Shown here one piece after another: positions 19,623 to 26,653 of a stretch of DNA of 32,842 bases. Positions within the stretch are counted from its first letter, which is position 1. The number at the start of each line of letters is the position of its first letter. Made by a program: the position numbers and the translations under genes. The notes under the pieces are model-generated. The model made no database searches, was not told the origin of the DNA, and worked only from the letters and a program-made list of their open reading frames with translations. Source of the DNA: Beijerinckiaceae bacterium (GTDB lineage: Bacteria > Pseudomonadota > Alphaproteobacteria > Rhizobiales > Beijerinckiaceae); assembly GCA_947498445.1 (NCBI GenBank), contig CANMLK010000014.1, positions 1-32,842 of the forward strand. Reading direction: 5' to 3'.

Positions 19623-20618
19623 ATGTCCGCACACGCGCTTGATTTCAGCATTGCGCTCTCGAATAACGAGCGCACCCGCCCGATCATCGAAGGCCGCCAC
19701 CAGCCGCAAGGCATCAATTTCATGCCGACGGTGGTGCATCCCTCCGAAATGTTCTGGCGCCAGCTCAAGTTCGCTGAATTCGACGTCTCGGAAATGTCGA
19801 TCTCGTCGCTGCTGATCGCCGTTTCAAAGGGCGACACGCGTTTCGTTGCGATCCCTATTTATACCGCGCGCATGTTCTTTCACACGCGCATCATGGTGCG
19901 TCGCGATTCCGGCATCAACACGCCAGCGGATCTGAAAGGCAAGCGCATCGGCGTGCCTGAATACCAGCAGACATCGGCCATCTGGAGCCGCGGCGTGCTG
20001 CAGCACGAATTTGGCGTCCACGCGCGAGACATCAAGTGGCATATGGAGCGCCTCCCGGACAAGAGCCACGGCGGCTCAACCGGCTTCAAGGCGCCAGAAG
20101 GCGTGAGCATCGAGCAAATTCCGCTTTCCACCAACATTGGCGAAATGCTGCTCAAGGGCGAACTCGACGGCGCCCTGCTCTATCTCAACGAGCCAAACCT
20201 CGTTGACCGCTCGACGGCCGACATTTCCGGCGTCTGCCGCCCGCTATTTCCTGACGCGGTGGCGGAATCAACGCGCTACTTCACCAAGAACGGCATTTAT
20301 CCGATCAACCACGCCATGGTGATCAAGCGCGACCTGCACGAGAAATATCCTTGGGCCGCAGTGAACATCTATCACGCGTTCACCCAGGCGAAGGCCGAGG
20401 TCGAGGCGAGCGCGGAGAAGACGCTGCGCGATTACGTCGCCTGCGGTCTCGTCGAGCCGAAGGCCGGGAAAATGTTCGCCGCCGATCCGAAGGCGTATGG
20501 TCTGCGCGCGACGCGCAACGTGATCGACACCATCGCCAGTTATGTCTACGAGCAGGGCCTTACCGAGCGGCTCGTGAAGGCGGAAGAATTGTTCGCGCCC
20601 GCGACGTTTGATCTCTGA
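19623..20618 (+). CDS. 4,5-dihydroxyphthalate decarboxylase-like protein
   Basis: A 331-residue cytosolic protein, the usual length for phthalate-pathway decarboxylases, which have a periplasmic-binding-protein fold but no leader. The family pattern is clear: an opening DFSIALSNNERTRPIIEG, then FDVSEMSISSLLIAVSKGD, AIPIYTARMFFHTRI, and ADLKGKRIGVPEYQQTSAIW with RGVLQHEFGV. If it acts on 4,5-dihydroxyphthalate, the product is protocatechuate, the same compound made by the QuiC1-type enzyme. GAGAGGA lies 5 bases before the ATG. It follows the Rieske gene after 65 bases and is almost certainly in the same operon. The exact substrate could be another vicinal hydroxy-carboxylate. Confidence 0.85.
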   Translation: MSAHALDFSIALSNNERTRPIIEGRHQPQGINFMPTVVHPSEMFWRQLKFAEFDVSEMSISSLLIAVSKGDTRFVAIPIYTARMFFHTRIMVRRDSGINTPADLKGKRIGVPEYQQTSAIWSRGVLQHEFGVHARDIKWHMERLPDKSHGGSTGFKAPEGVSIEQIPLSTNIGEMLLKGELDGALLYLNEPNLVDRSTADISGVCRPLFPDAVAESTRYFTKNGIYPINHAMVIKRDLHEKYPWAAVNIYHAFTQAKAEVEASAEKTLRDYVACGLVEPKAGKMFAADPKAYGLRATRNVIDTIASYVYEQGLTERLVKAEELFAPATFDL

Positions 20619-20625
20619 CAGCTTT

Positions 20626-20654
20626 GGAAGGATGCGCGGCGAGCGCATCCTTCC
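20626..20654 (+). terminator. Strong hairpin after the decarboxylase gene
   Basis: GGAAGGATGCGC (20626-20637), loop GGCGA and GCGCATCCTTCC (20643-20654) form a perfect 12-pair stem 8 bases after the decarboxylase stop. The tail is TCTTCG, pyrimidine-rich but not a T run. It may terminate partially or protect the mRNA. It also argues against placing the MFS start inside the stem at 20632. Confidence 0.65.
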
Positions 20655-20670
20655 TCTTCGAAAGTTTCTG

Positions 20671-21930
20671 ATGTCCTCGAAAAAGCCGCCGATCCTTCGC
20701 TGTCTGTCGCACCGAAAATTTGCGCTCTTCCAAGGCGGGCTTTTTCCTCACTACACAACTGGCTGGATGATGCGGGTCGGCGCTGGCTGGCTCGCGTGGG
20801 AGCTTACAGGCTCACCCGCCTGGCTCGGCATCATCGCCGCAGCAGACCTGATGCCGATGCTGTTTCTGGCGCCCATTGCCGGTGCCTGGACGGACCGCGT
20901 CAATCCGTTGCGGCTCATCCGCATTGCTGAAGGCGCGCTCTTCCTCCACGCGACGTTGCTTGCGGTCACGATGTATCTTGGCCTCATCAACATCGAGATC
21001 CTCTTTGCGTTGACGGTCTTCGCGGGCGTGGTGCACCCATTCCATTCAACAGCGCGCCAGTCGATCATTCCCTTGACGGTGCCACGGGAGGATTTTGCGG
21101 CGGCCATTGCGCTGGACTCCGCATCCTTCCACTCGAACCGGTTTCTCGGTCCAGCCATCGCCGCGTTCGTCATCCCGGTGTACGGTGTGCAGGGCGTGTT
21201 TTTCGCGCACATGGTTGGAAGCTCGATCTGCCTCACGACTCTTTTCGTCCTGCGTGTGTCTTCACCCGACAGGACAAAGGCGCGCAGCGCGACGTTGTTT
21301 TCCGCAGTGATAGAAGGAATGCGCTATGCAGCGGCGCACAAGGGCCTGCGCACGATGCTGGCGCTGCTGGTGGTCGCCTCCATGTGTGTGCGTCCCTTGC
21401 AGGATTTTCTGCCCGGCTTTGCGGGCGATGTGTTCAACGCAGGGGCGCCAGGACTTGCATGGCTCACGTCCAGTATAGGCGTGGGCGCCATGTTAGGTGC
21501 GGTTTACATCGCGGCGCGTGGCGCGCTGGCCGGCCTGACCTCACTGGCCATGCTTGGCTATCTGGGCACTGCGGCGTCGGCGCTCGGTTTCGTCGCGACA
21601 AAAAATCTCTGGGTCGCAGTCTTCTTCAGCGCGCTGCTCGGGTTCAGCCTCAACGTGATGTCGACATCGATTCAGGCGCTGATGCAGCTTGCTGCCGATG
21701 ATCGCATGCGCGGGCGCGTGATGGCGCTCTATCTGTTGCTGTTCCGCGGTTTTCCGGCGCTTGGCGCTCTGGCGCTGGGCTTCCTCGCCGACGTCATTGG
21801 CCTGCGCGTATCGCTTGCAATGTCCGCGGCGCTATCGCTGATCTTTCTCGCGATGATGGTCCCGAGGCGAAAAGCCGTTGCGGCGCAGCTGGAAACAGGC
21901 GTACGATCTGCCGCCGCCGACAAGACGTAA
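20671..21930 (+). CDS. MFS transporter of the MFS_3 (EntS-like) type
   Basis: A 419-residue inner-membrane protein with about 12 hydrophobic segments. The pattern is that of the MFS_3 exporter group: LSHRKFALFQGG at the start, then GWMMRVGAGWLAWELTGSPAWLG, LAPIAGAWTDRVNPLRLI and FHSTARQSIIPLTVPRE. It could export a catabolite or import an aromatic acid. I place the start at 20671, after the hairpin, where the protein begins MSSKKPPILRC; the ribosome site is poor. Upstream starts at 20608 (TTG) and 20632 (ATG) lie in the preceding gene's end or in the hairpin. It is probably expressed from the Rieske operon by readthrough and converges on an aldolase gene with 14 bases between. Confidence 0.85.
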   Translation: MSSKKPPILRCLSHRKFALFQGGLFPHYTTGWMMRVGAGWLAWELTGSPAWLGIIAAADLMPMLFLAPIAGAWTDRVNPLRLIRIAEGALFLHATLLAVTMYLGLINIEILFALTVFAGVVHPFHSTARQSIIPLTVPREDFAAAIALDSASFHSNRFLGPAIAAFVIPVYGVQGVFFAHMVGSSICLTTLFVLRVSSPDRTKARSATLFSAVIEGMRYAAAHKGLRTMLALLVVASMCVRPLQDFLPGFAGDVFNAGAPGLAWLTSSIGVGAMLGAVYIAARGALAGLTSLAMLGYLGTAASALGFVATKNLWVAVFFSALLGFSLNVMSTSIQALMQLAADDRMRGRVMALYLLLFRGFPALGALALGFLADVIGLRVSLAMSAALSLIFLAMMVPRRKAVAAQLETGVRSAAADKT

Positions 21931-21944
21931 AGTTAAGTGTCCAC

Positions 21945-22691
21945 CTAGTCGGCGAAATCCCACGCGTTTTCCAGCACGCCCGCCTTCTGCCCGCGCCGCG
22001 TGTAATAGGCCCAGAGCTTGCCGACGTGGAAGTCGCGCACTTCATGCTTGTTGATCTGCACCATTTCCTCCTCTGTGAGGGGAACCGGCGTCTTGCCTGC
22101 CTGCAGAACCTGCATCAACGCGCGCGCGTTTTCATCAAAATGCACGGCGTCGACGAGCAACGCGGGAACCGACTCGGCCACCAGCGTCAACCCGTGCGCG
22201 CGCATGAGCACTGCCTGGTGCGGACCCAGATCACGCGCCAGCGTCTCGCCCTGCTCTTTCAGCTTGATGTGGCTGGGGTCGGGGCTCGTGGGAATGCCGC
22301 TCTGCCAGCGAACGGCGCGCGCGCGCATGGGCGCCAGCGTCACGTCCTTCATTAACGTGAAGGCGATGGCGAGTTCCATGTGGCAATGAAGCACCGCGTT
22401 CACATCGGGACGCACGCGATAGATCTCGCCGTGGATCGGCGTTTCAATCGGCGCGCGGCCCTCTCCTTCCAGCACATTGCCGTCGAAATCGACCATAAGC
22501 ATACGCTCTGGCTGAACGTCCGAACGCGGATCGACGCCGCGCTGAATGAGATAAGCGTCGCGGCCCGGAACGCGAACGCTCACATGCCCGGAATAGTCCA
22601 GAATATCTTCGTGGACGAGCAATCGCGTGGCTGCGGCCGCTTCCAGTTTCAGCCGCGCGTGTGAATTGGAAGCGCCCTGGGCTTCGCTCAT
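21945..22691 (-). CDS. Class II aldolase/adducin-fold protein, possible decarboxylase (copy 1)
   Basis: A 248-residue zinc enzyme of the class II aldolase fold. Likely ligands are His102 and His104 (LHCHME) and His165 (MRAHGLTLV), with Glu83 (IETPIHGEIY) as the acid. The family cleaves or decarboxylates hydroxy acids. Beside phthalate-type genes, a hydroxy-aromatic acid decarboxylase is a reasonable guess, as in 3,4-dihydroxyphthalate 2-decarboxylase of actinobacteria. GGGAG is upstream of the start. It is paralogous to the protein at 23704 (YSGHVS.R.PG.DAYLIQ and RW.SGIP...DPSH in both). It is divergent from the isochorismatase-type gene. Confidence 0.85.
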   Translation of the reverse strand: MSEAQGASNSHARLKLEAAAATRLLVHEDILDYSGHVSVRVPGRDAYLIQRGVDPRSDVQPERMLMVDFDGNVLEGEGRAPIETPIHGEIYRVRPDVNAVLHCHMELAIAFTLMKDVTLAPMRARAVRWQSGIPTSPDPSHIKLKEQGETLARDLGPHQAVLMRAHGLTLVAESVPALLVDAVHFDENARALMQVLQAGKTPVPLTEEEMVQINKHEVRDFHVGKLWAYYTRRGQKAGVLENAWDFAD

Positions 22692-22968
22692 CTCACTCTC
22701 CCGTCAAGGGCGCGCAGGCCCTGTGTTTTCTTCATATGGCGGCTCAAAGCCCCTTATAGGTCAGCGCCTTCTAAGGGCCCCGGCGCCTGCGCGCAAGGCC
22801 CACGGTTACGGATCAACGGTGCGCCCGTCAGCCACCAGAAAGAAACCATTGCCGCCGCGCTTTGCGCGCTGGCCAAAACGGCAATGCTCTTGCATCCTGT
22901 TCTATCAGCCCTTGCCACGCCGCGCCGCGCACGTTTCAATTGGTCAAGGCTTTGCAACGGAGGACACG
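22692..22968. promoter_or_regulatory. Divergent intergenic region with a long inverted repeat
   Basis: This stretch of 277 bases has no supported gene. CATTGCCG (22847-22854) and CGGCAATG (22879-22886) are perfect 8-base arms around a 24-base centre that itself contains GCGC-TTT-GCGC. The structure lies 82 bases before the isochorismatase-type start. It could be an operator or a leader hairpin. Confidence 0.4.
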
Positions 22969-23658
22969 ATGAAAGACTGGATGAAAGTTATCCCGGCCGA
23001 CGAACTCAAGACCTATCTGCAAGGCGGCTTCATGGGCGCCGGGGAGATTGGCGAGCGCACCGCGCTTGTCGTCGTTGACGTCACGTTGGGCTTCTGCGGA
23101 ACAGAAGGGTCAACCCTTGAGGAGGCGGTGGCCGAATTTGGTCCGGCCTGCGGGCCTGTCTCGTGGGAGACGATGCCCCGCATCGCCGGGCTCATCAACC
23201 TGTTCCGCGAACTGGGGCGCCCGGTCGTCTATACGCGCAGCCACATGGTCGACACGACCTACGTTGGCAAGGCGACCAAAAGCAAACGCGTGAAAAGCAC
23301 GGTCCCTGAGGGCTTCAACGATTTCCCGGACGCCATTGCGCCGCGCGAAGGCGAATGGATTCTCGAAAAGACGAAGGCCAGCGCCTTCTTCCAGACGCCG
23401 CTGGCCGCTTATCTCGTCCAGCGGCAAATCGACACCGTCATCGTGTGCGGCGTCTCCACATCCGGCTGCGTGCGCGCGTCAGTGGTGGATTCGTTCTCGA
23501 ACGGCTTCAACACGCTCGTCGTGGACGATTGCTGCTTCGACCGGTCAAACTTCGCCCATTGCGCGAACCTTTTCGACATGAACGCTAAATACGCCACGGT
23601 CGTCTCGCTCGACGAGCTCGAGGGCAAGATGCTCGGGCCTCAGATGACCCCGGCCTGA
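22969..23658 (+). CDS. Isochorismatase-family cysteine hydrolase
   Basis: A 229-residue cysteine hydrolase of the isochorismatase fold, resembling N-carbamoylsarcosine amidase and maleamate amidohydrolase. The catalytic triad is Asp37 (LVVVDVTLGF), Lys134 (ILEKTKASAF) and Cys167 (GVSTSGCVRAS). The TSGCVR motif with a preceding cis-peptide region is typical of amidohydrolase members rather than true isochorismatases. GGAGG lies 5 bases before the ATG at 22969; a longer open frame upstream has no support. A strong terminator follows. Placed between two class II aldolase-fold genes, it probably hydrolyses an amide or carbamoyl intermediate, but the substrate cannot be read from sequence. Confidence 0.88.
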   Translation: MKDWMKVIPADELKTYLQGGFMGAGEIGERTALVVVDVTLGFCGTEGSTLEEAVAEFGPACGPVSWETMPRIAGLINLFRELGRPVVYTRSHMVDTTYVGKATKSKRVKSTVPEGFNDFPDAIAPREGEWILEKTKASAFFQTPLAAYLVQRQIDTVIVCGVSTSGCVRASVVDSFSNGFNTLVVDDCCFDRSNFAHCANLFDMNAKYATVVSLDELEGKMLGPQMTPA

Positions 23659-23672
23659 TCGTCTCCCCAACG

Positions 23673-23701
23673 AAAAAGCGGCGCCGGAGCGCCGCTTTTT
23701 T
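23673..23701. terminator. Bidirectional rho-independent terminator
   Basis: AAAAAGCGGCGC (23673-23684), loop CGGA and GCGCCGCTTTTT (23689-23700) form a perfect 12-pair stem with a T tract on both strands. It serves the isochorismatase-type gene and the convergent aldolase gene, whose stop begins at 23704. Confidence 0.92.
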
Positions 23702-23703
23702 AT

Positions 23704-24459
23704 TCAGTTGAGCTCCCATTCGTCCGGCACGAACCCCTTGGTCTTGCCGCGACCAATGTAATATTCCCAAAGCTTGTCGATGTGGCGCTGGCGCTTGAAG
23801 GCGACTTCAAAGGCGTCCATATCCGCCTCGGTCAGCGCGCGCACGCGACCCAGCGCCGCAGCGTGATACATGGCGACGGCGTTTTCCACGAAATGGACGG
23901 AATCGATCAGCACAGCCTGCACGCTTTCTGCGGCGACAACCTGACCGTGTGCGCGGATCTGCAACGCGAAATGCGGCCCAAGCGTATCGGCGACCGCGCG
24001 GCCAAGTCCTGAATCGCTGACATGCGAGGGGTCCTGATGCACAGGAATGCCGCTGCGCCAGCGGATGGAATGGTTCTTGATCGGCGCCAGCTCAACGCCT
24101 TCCACCACCGTGAAGACATTCGTCAGATCGTGATGGAAATGCGCGACAGAATTGATGTCGGGCCGGGCCCGCAGGATCTCGCCATGCAAGAAGACCTCGG
24201 CCGGCGGGCGCGATTTGCCGTTGCCGCGCAGCACATTGCCGTCATAGTCGCACACAAGCAGATCATCCGGCTTGAGGCCCGCACGGCTAGTGTCCAGCGG
24301 CTGGATGAGATAGGCGTCCTCCCCCGGCAGCCGGGCGCTGACATGCCCGCTATAGCCCATCAGGCCCTCGTCGTTGAGGATGAGCGTGGTGGCGGCCACC
24401 TCTTTGCGCAATCTGAGTTCGATGGCCTCGCTGTTGGCCGACCGGCTGACGACGTTCAT
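23704..24459 (-). CDS. Class II aldolase/adducin-fold protein, possible decarboxylase (copy 2)
   Basis: A 251-residue paralogue of the protein at 21945. The zinc ligands are His107 and His109 (AHFHHD) and His171 (IRAHGQVVA); the acid is Glu88 (PAEVFLHGEIL). It shares GYSGHVSARLPGEDAYLIQ and RWRSGIPVHQDPSHV with only small changes. The extra His110 after the HxH pair differs from copy 1 (Met). GGAGAAG precedes the start. It is divergent from the second MFS gene by 113 bases. The two copies may handle different substrates or form a heteromer; sequence alone does not separate these. Confidence 0.85.
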   Translation of the reverse strand: MNVVSRSANSEAIELRLRKEVAATTLILNDEGLMGYSGHVSARLPGEDAYLIQPLDTSRAGLKPDDLLVCDYDGNVLRGNGKSRPPAEVFLHGEILRARPDINSVAHFHHDLTNVFTVVEGVELAPIKNHSIRWRSGIPVHQDPSHVSDSGLGRAVADTLGPHFALQIRAHGQVVAAESVQAVLIDSVHFVENAVAMYHAAALGRVRALTEADMDAFEVAFKRQRHIDKLWEYYIGRGKTKGFVPDEWELN

Positions 24460-24572
24460 CCGCTTCTCCTCTGGGCTTTCCTGTGGCGCGTTCTTCGCGC
24501 AGGCGCGGGCTCTTGTCCAGTGGCCTGTGCTCCCCGGTTGACGGCGCCGACCATATGCTTGAAAGGACGCCC

Positions 24573-25775
24573 ATGAGCTTCATGAGCTCCCTCCGGGACT
24601 CCTTCGCGCGCGACCGCCAGGCCTGGCCGCTCCTCGCCATGATCTGCGTAACGATGATCGGCAGCGGCATGATGGTGCCGGTGTTGTCACTCTACGCCGC
24701 CACTTTTGGGGTCACGTCGACGCTTGTCGGCATGCTGATGACCGTCTTTGGCGTCGGGCGGCTGCTCTCCAACTATCCCGGCGGCTGGCTGAGCCAGAAA
24801 CTGGGCAGGCGCCCGCTACTCATCGCCGGCGCCGTCATCATCGCCATCGGCTGCGTCGGTGCGGCGCTGACCGAGGATTTCTATCACCTTGTGTTCTGGC
24901 GCTTTGTTCAGGGCGTTGGCTCCGGCATGTACATGACGGTGTCCGGCGCCGCCCTTGCGGACATGGCGTCATCGGAAAACCGGGCGCGCATCGTTGGCCT
25001 TTATCAGGCCGCGCTACAATTCGGCGCCTCCATCGGGCCTGTGTTCGGCGGCTTTTTCGCAAGCTATTTTGGCTTGCGCGCGCCGTTCTGGGCGCTGTTC
25101 GCAATCTCCGTGGCGACAGTCATTCTCGGCATTTTCACCTTTCGCGATCAGCACGCCAAAGTAAGCACAATGTCGGCGGCGATGGGCCCCCAGCGTGGAC
25201 TTTTCACGCTCCCGTTCATAAGTATTTCGCTCATTTCCTGCGTTGTTTTCTTCACGCGCACCGCCTTCCTGTTTCAGCTTGTGCCGCTGATCGCCGACAG
25301 TGAGTTCAAGCTGACCGTCGCGGCCATCGGGTTCGGGCTCACAATCACCGCGGGCGCCATGCTGGTCGTCCTGCCTCTCGCGACCGCACTCATCAAGCAT
25401 CTGGGCTCGCGTATCGCGGTCATTCTTTCGCTTTTTGGCTCGGCGCTTGGCATCGCGCTTATGCTGGGCGGCGCGCATCCATTCTGGTTCTGGATTTCGA
25501 TGGTCGTGTATGGCGTCGCAGGCGGCTTCAACGGCTCGGCCATCGCCGCCTACACAATCGAGGTTCTGCCGCGAAATCAGTACGGGCAAGGCATGGGCCT
25601 GCAGCGGACCATCGGCGATGTCGGTTACGTCGCCGGCCCGGTTGTCATCGGTCTCGTGAGCGATTGGTCGTCCTACGGCAATGCGGCCGGCGTCATCGCC
25701 TGTTCGGCGCTCATCGTTGTGGCGGCTTTGTTTTTCGTGCTGGCGAGCCACGGCGGCAAGCGGCGACCGCAGTGA
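24573..25775 (+). CDS. MFS transporter, DHA1-like
   Basis: A 400-residue inner-membrane carrier with about 12 predicted transmembrane segments. The MFS signature between helices 2 and 3 is present as GGWLSQKLGRRPLL, and FWRFVQGVGSGMYM follows in helix 4, as in DHA1-type multidrug or sugar carriers. AAGGA lies 7 bases before the ATG at 24573; upstream starts at 24483 or 24555 lack a comparable site. It is divergent from the second aldolase gene and probably belongs to the same catabolic block, importing the substrate or exporting a toxic intermediate. It is not closely related to the MFS protein at 20671. Confidence 0.85.
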   Translation: MSFMSSLRDSFARDRQAWPLLAMICVTMIGSGMMVPVLSLYAATFGVTSTLVGMLMTVFGVGRLLSNYPGGWLSQKLGRRPLLIAGAVIIAIGCVGAALTEDFYHLVFWRFVQGVGSGMYMTVSGAALADMASSENRARIVGLYQAALQFGASIGPVFGGFFASYFGLRAPFWALFAISVATVILGIFTFRDQHAKVSTMSAAMGPQRGLFTLPFISISLISCVVFFTRTAFLFQLVPLIADSEFKLTVAAIGFGLTITAGAMLVVLPLATALIKHLGSRIAVILSLFGSALGIALMLGGAHPFWFWISMVVYGVAGGFNGSAIAAYTIEVLPRNQYGQGMGLQRTIGDVGYVAGPVVIGLVSDWSSYGNAAGVIACSALIVVAALFFVLASHGGKRRPQ

Positions 25776-25861
25776 AAAGCGGCGTCCCCTGTAAAAGCGT
25801 CTGTCGGGGCTTGCCAAGCGCGCCGCATTCAGTTGGACTATGGTCCAGCTGAAGGTGTTGT

Positions 25862-26650
25862 GTGGCGTATTTGGGAATGGCGACGCGTATCGTCCTTGGC
25901 GTCAGCTTGGCGCACACGATGCTTGTGGCAATGACAGATCCGGGACGCGCCGACGCTTTTCTCGAAAAGCCCGCCGAAGGCAAGATCATCCTCCTCTCGA
26001 CCTTCGATCTCGCGGACCAATACTGGACGCGCGACGGTCGGCTGGTCCCGATTGGCGCATACAGCAAGTTCAGCCTGTCCACCTTCACCGAATATGGCGT
26101 TGACGCAAACACCACGGTGATCGGGCGGGTCGAAGTAGGCCGTCTTGATGATCTCGCAGGCGTCAAGGCGCAGGGCGCGGGCGCCATTGGCGTGCGGCGG
26201 CTTTTGTTCGAGAGCGGGGCGCTTCGCGTCGCAGCTCAGGCGCTGGTGAGCGCGGGCACCGGACTTGAAGGAATTCCGTTGCGCTCGGCAGGCGCGGCGC
26301 TCGACCTGCGTCTCGCAATCGCGCAGACATTTTCCCTCGCACAGCGATCTGCTTTCATTGAAGTTTCGGCCGGTCCGCGCGTCGTCACGGGCGATGGGCG
26401 CGGCCTGCGGCTCGACGCGACTTTCGGCCTGAAGCCAGCCGAAAAATGGCTGCTGCTCCTTCAAAGCTTCAACCGCTTCAACGAGGCGGGCCCGTTCGGC
26501 GACCGCGCCCGTGCGCACAAGTTGCAAGCCAGCTTTGTTTACGATTTCACCGAGAAATGGTCGTTGATCGGCGGCGTATTCGGCACCGTTTCAGCGCGCG
26601 CCGAGCGCCGCCAGCAAGGCATGCTGGCGGGCGTCCAGCGGCGCTTCTAA
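25862..26650 (+). CDS. Exported beta-rich protein of unknown function
   Basis: I do not recognise this protein of about 262 residues. An N-terminal leader (MATRIVLGVSLAHTMLVAM...) ending near GRADA|F suggests export. The rest alternates hydrophobic and polar residues in short strands (TTVIGRVEVGRL, KLQASFVYDFTEKWSLIGGVFG) and ends in Phe, as outer-membrane barrels do. A porin-like or barrel protein is a reasonable guess. The GTG at 25862 has AAGG about 9 bases upstream; the ATG at 25877 gives a more normal leader but a poor site. It ends 3 bases before the convergent KAP-type gene. Confidence 0.65.
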   Translation: MAYLGMATRIVLGVSLAHTMLVAMTDPGRADAFLEKPAEGKIILLSTFDLADQYWTRDGRLVPIGAYSKFSLSTFTEYGVDANTTVIGRVEVGRLDDLAGVKAQGAGAIGVRRLLFESGALRVAAQALVSAGTGLEGIPLRSAGAALDLRLAIAQTFSLAQRSAFIEVSAGPRVVTGDGRGLRLDATFGLKPAEKWLLLLQSFNRFNEAGPFGDRARAHKLQASFVYDFTEKWSLIGGVFGTVSARAERRQQGMLAGVQRRF

Positions 26651-26653
26651 TCT

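Noticed and set aside
18073-19632. Long minus-strand frame (519 codons) opposite the Rieske gene
   Set aside because: The plus strand encodes a complete oxygenase with all Rieske and iron ligands. The opposite frame has no ribosome site or domain and arises from high-GC third positions.
11570-23658. Creatinine/creatine degradation pathway (creatinase-like, carbamoylsarcosine amidase-like)
   Set aside because: The fold similarities are suggestive, but creatininase and sarcosine oxidase are absent and the candidates are far apart with different neighbours.
25014-25817. Minus-strand frame of 267 codons opposite the second MFS gene
   Set aside because: Polar low-complexity shadow of membrane helices; no ribosome site.
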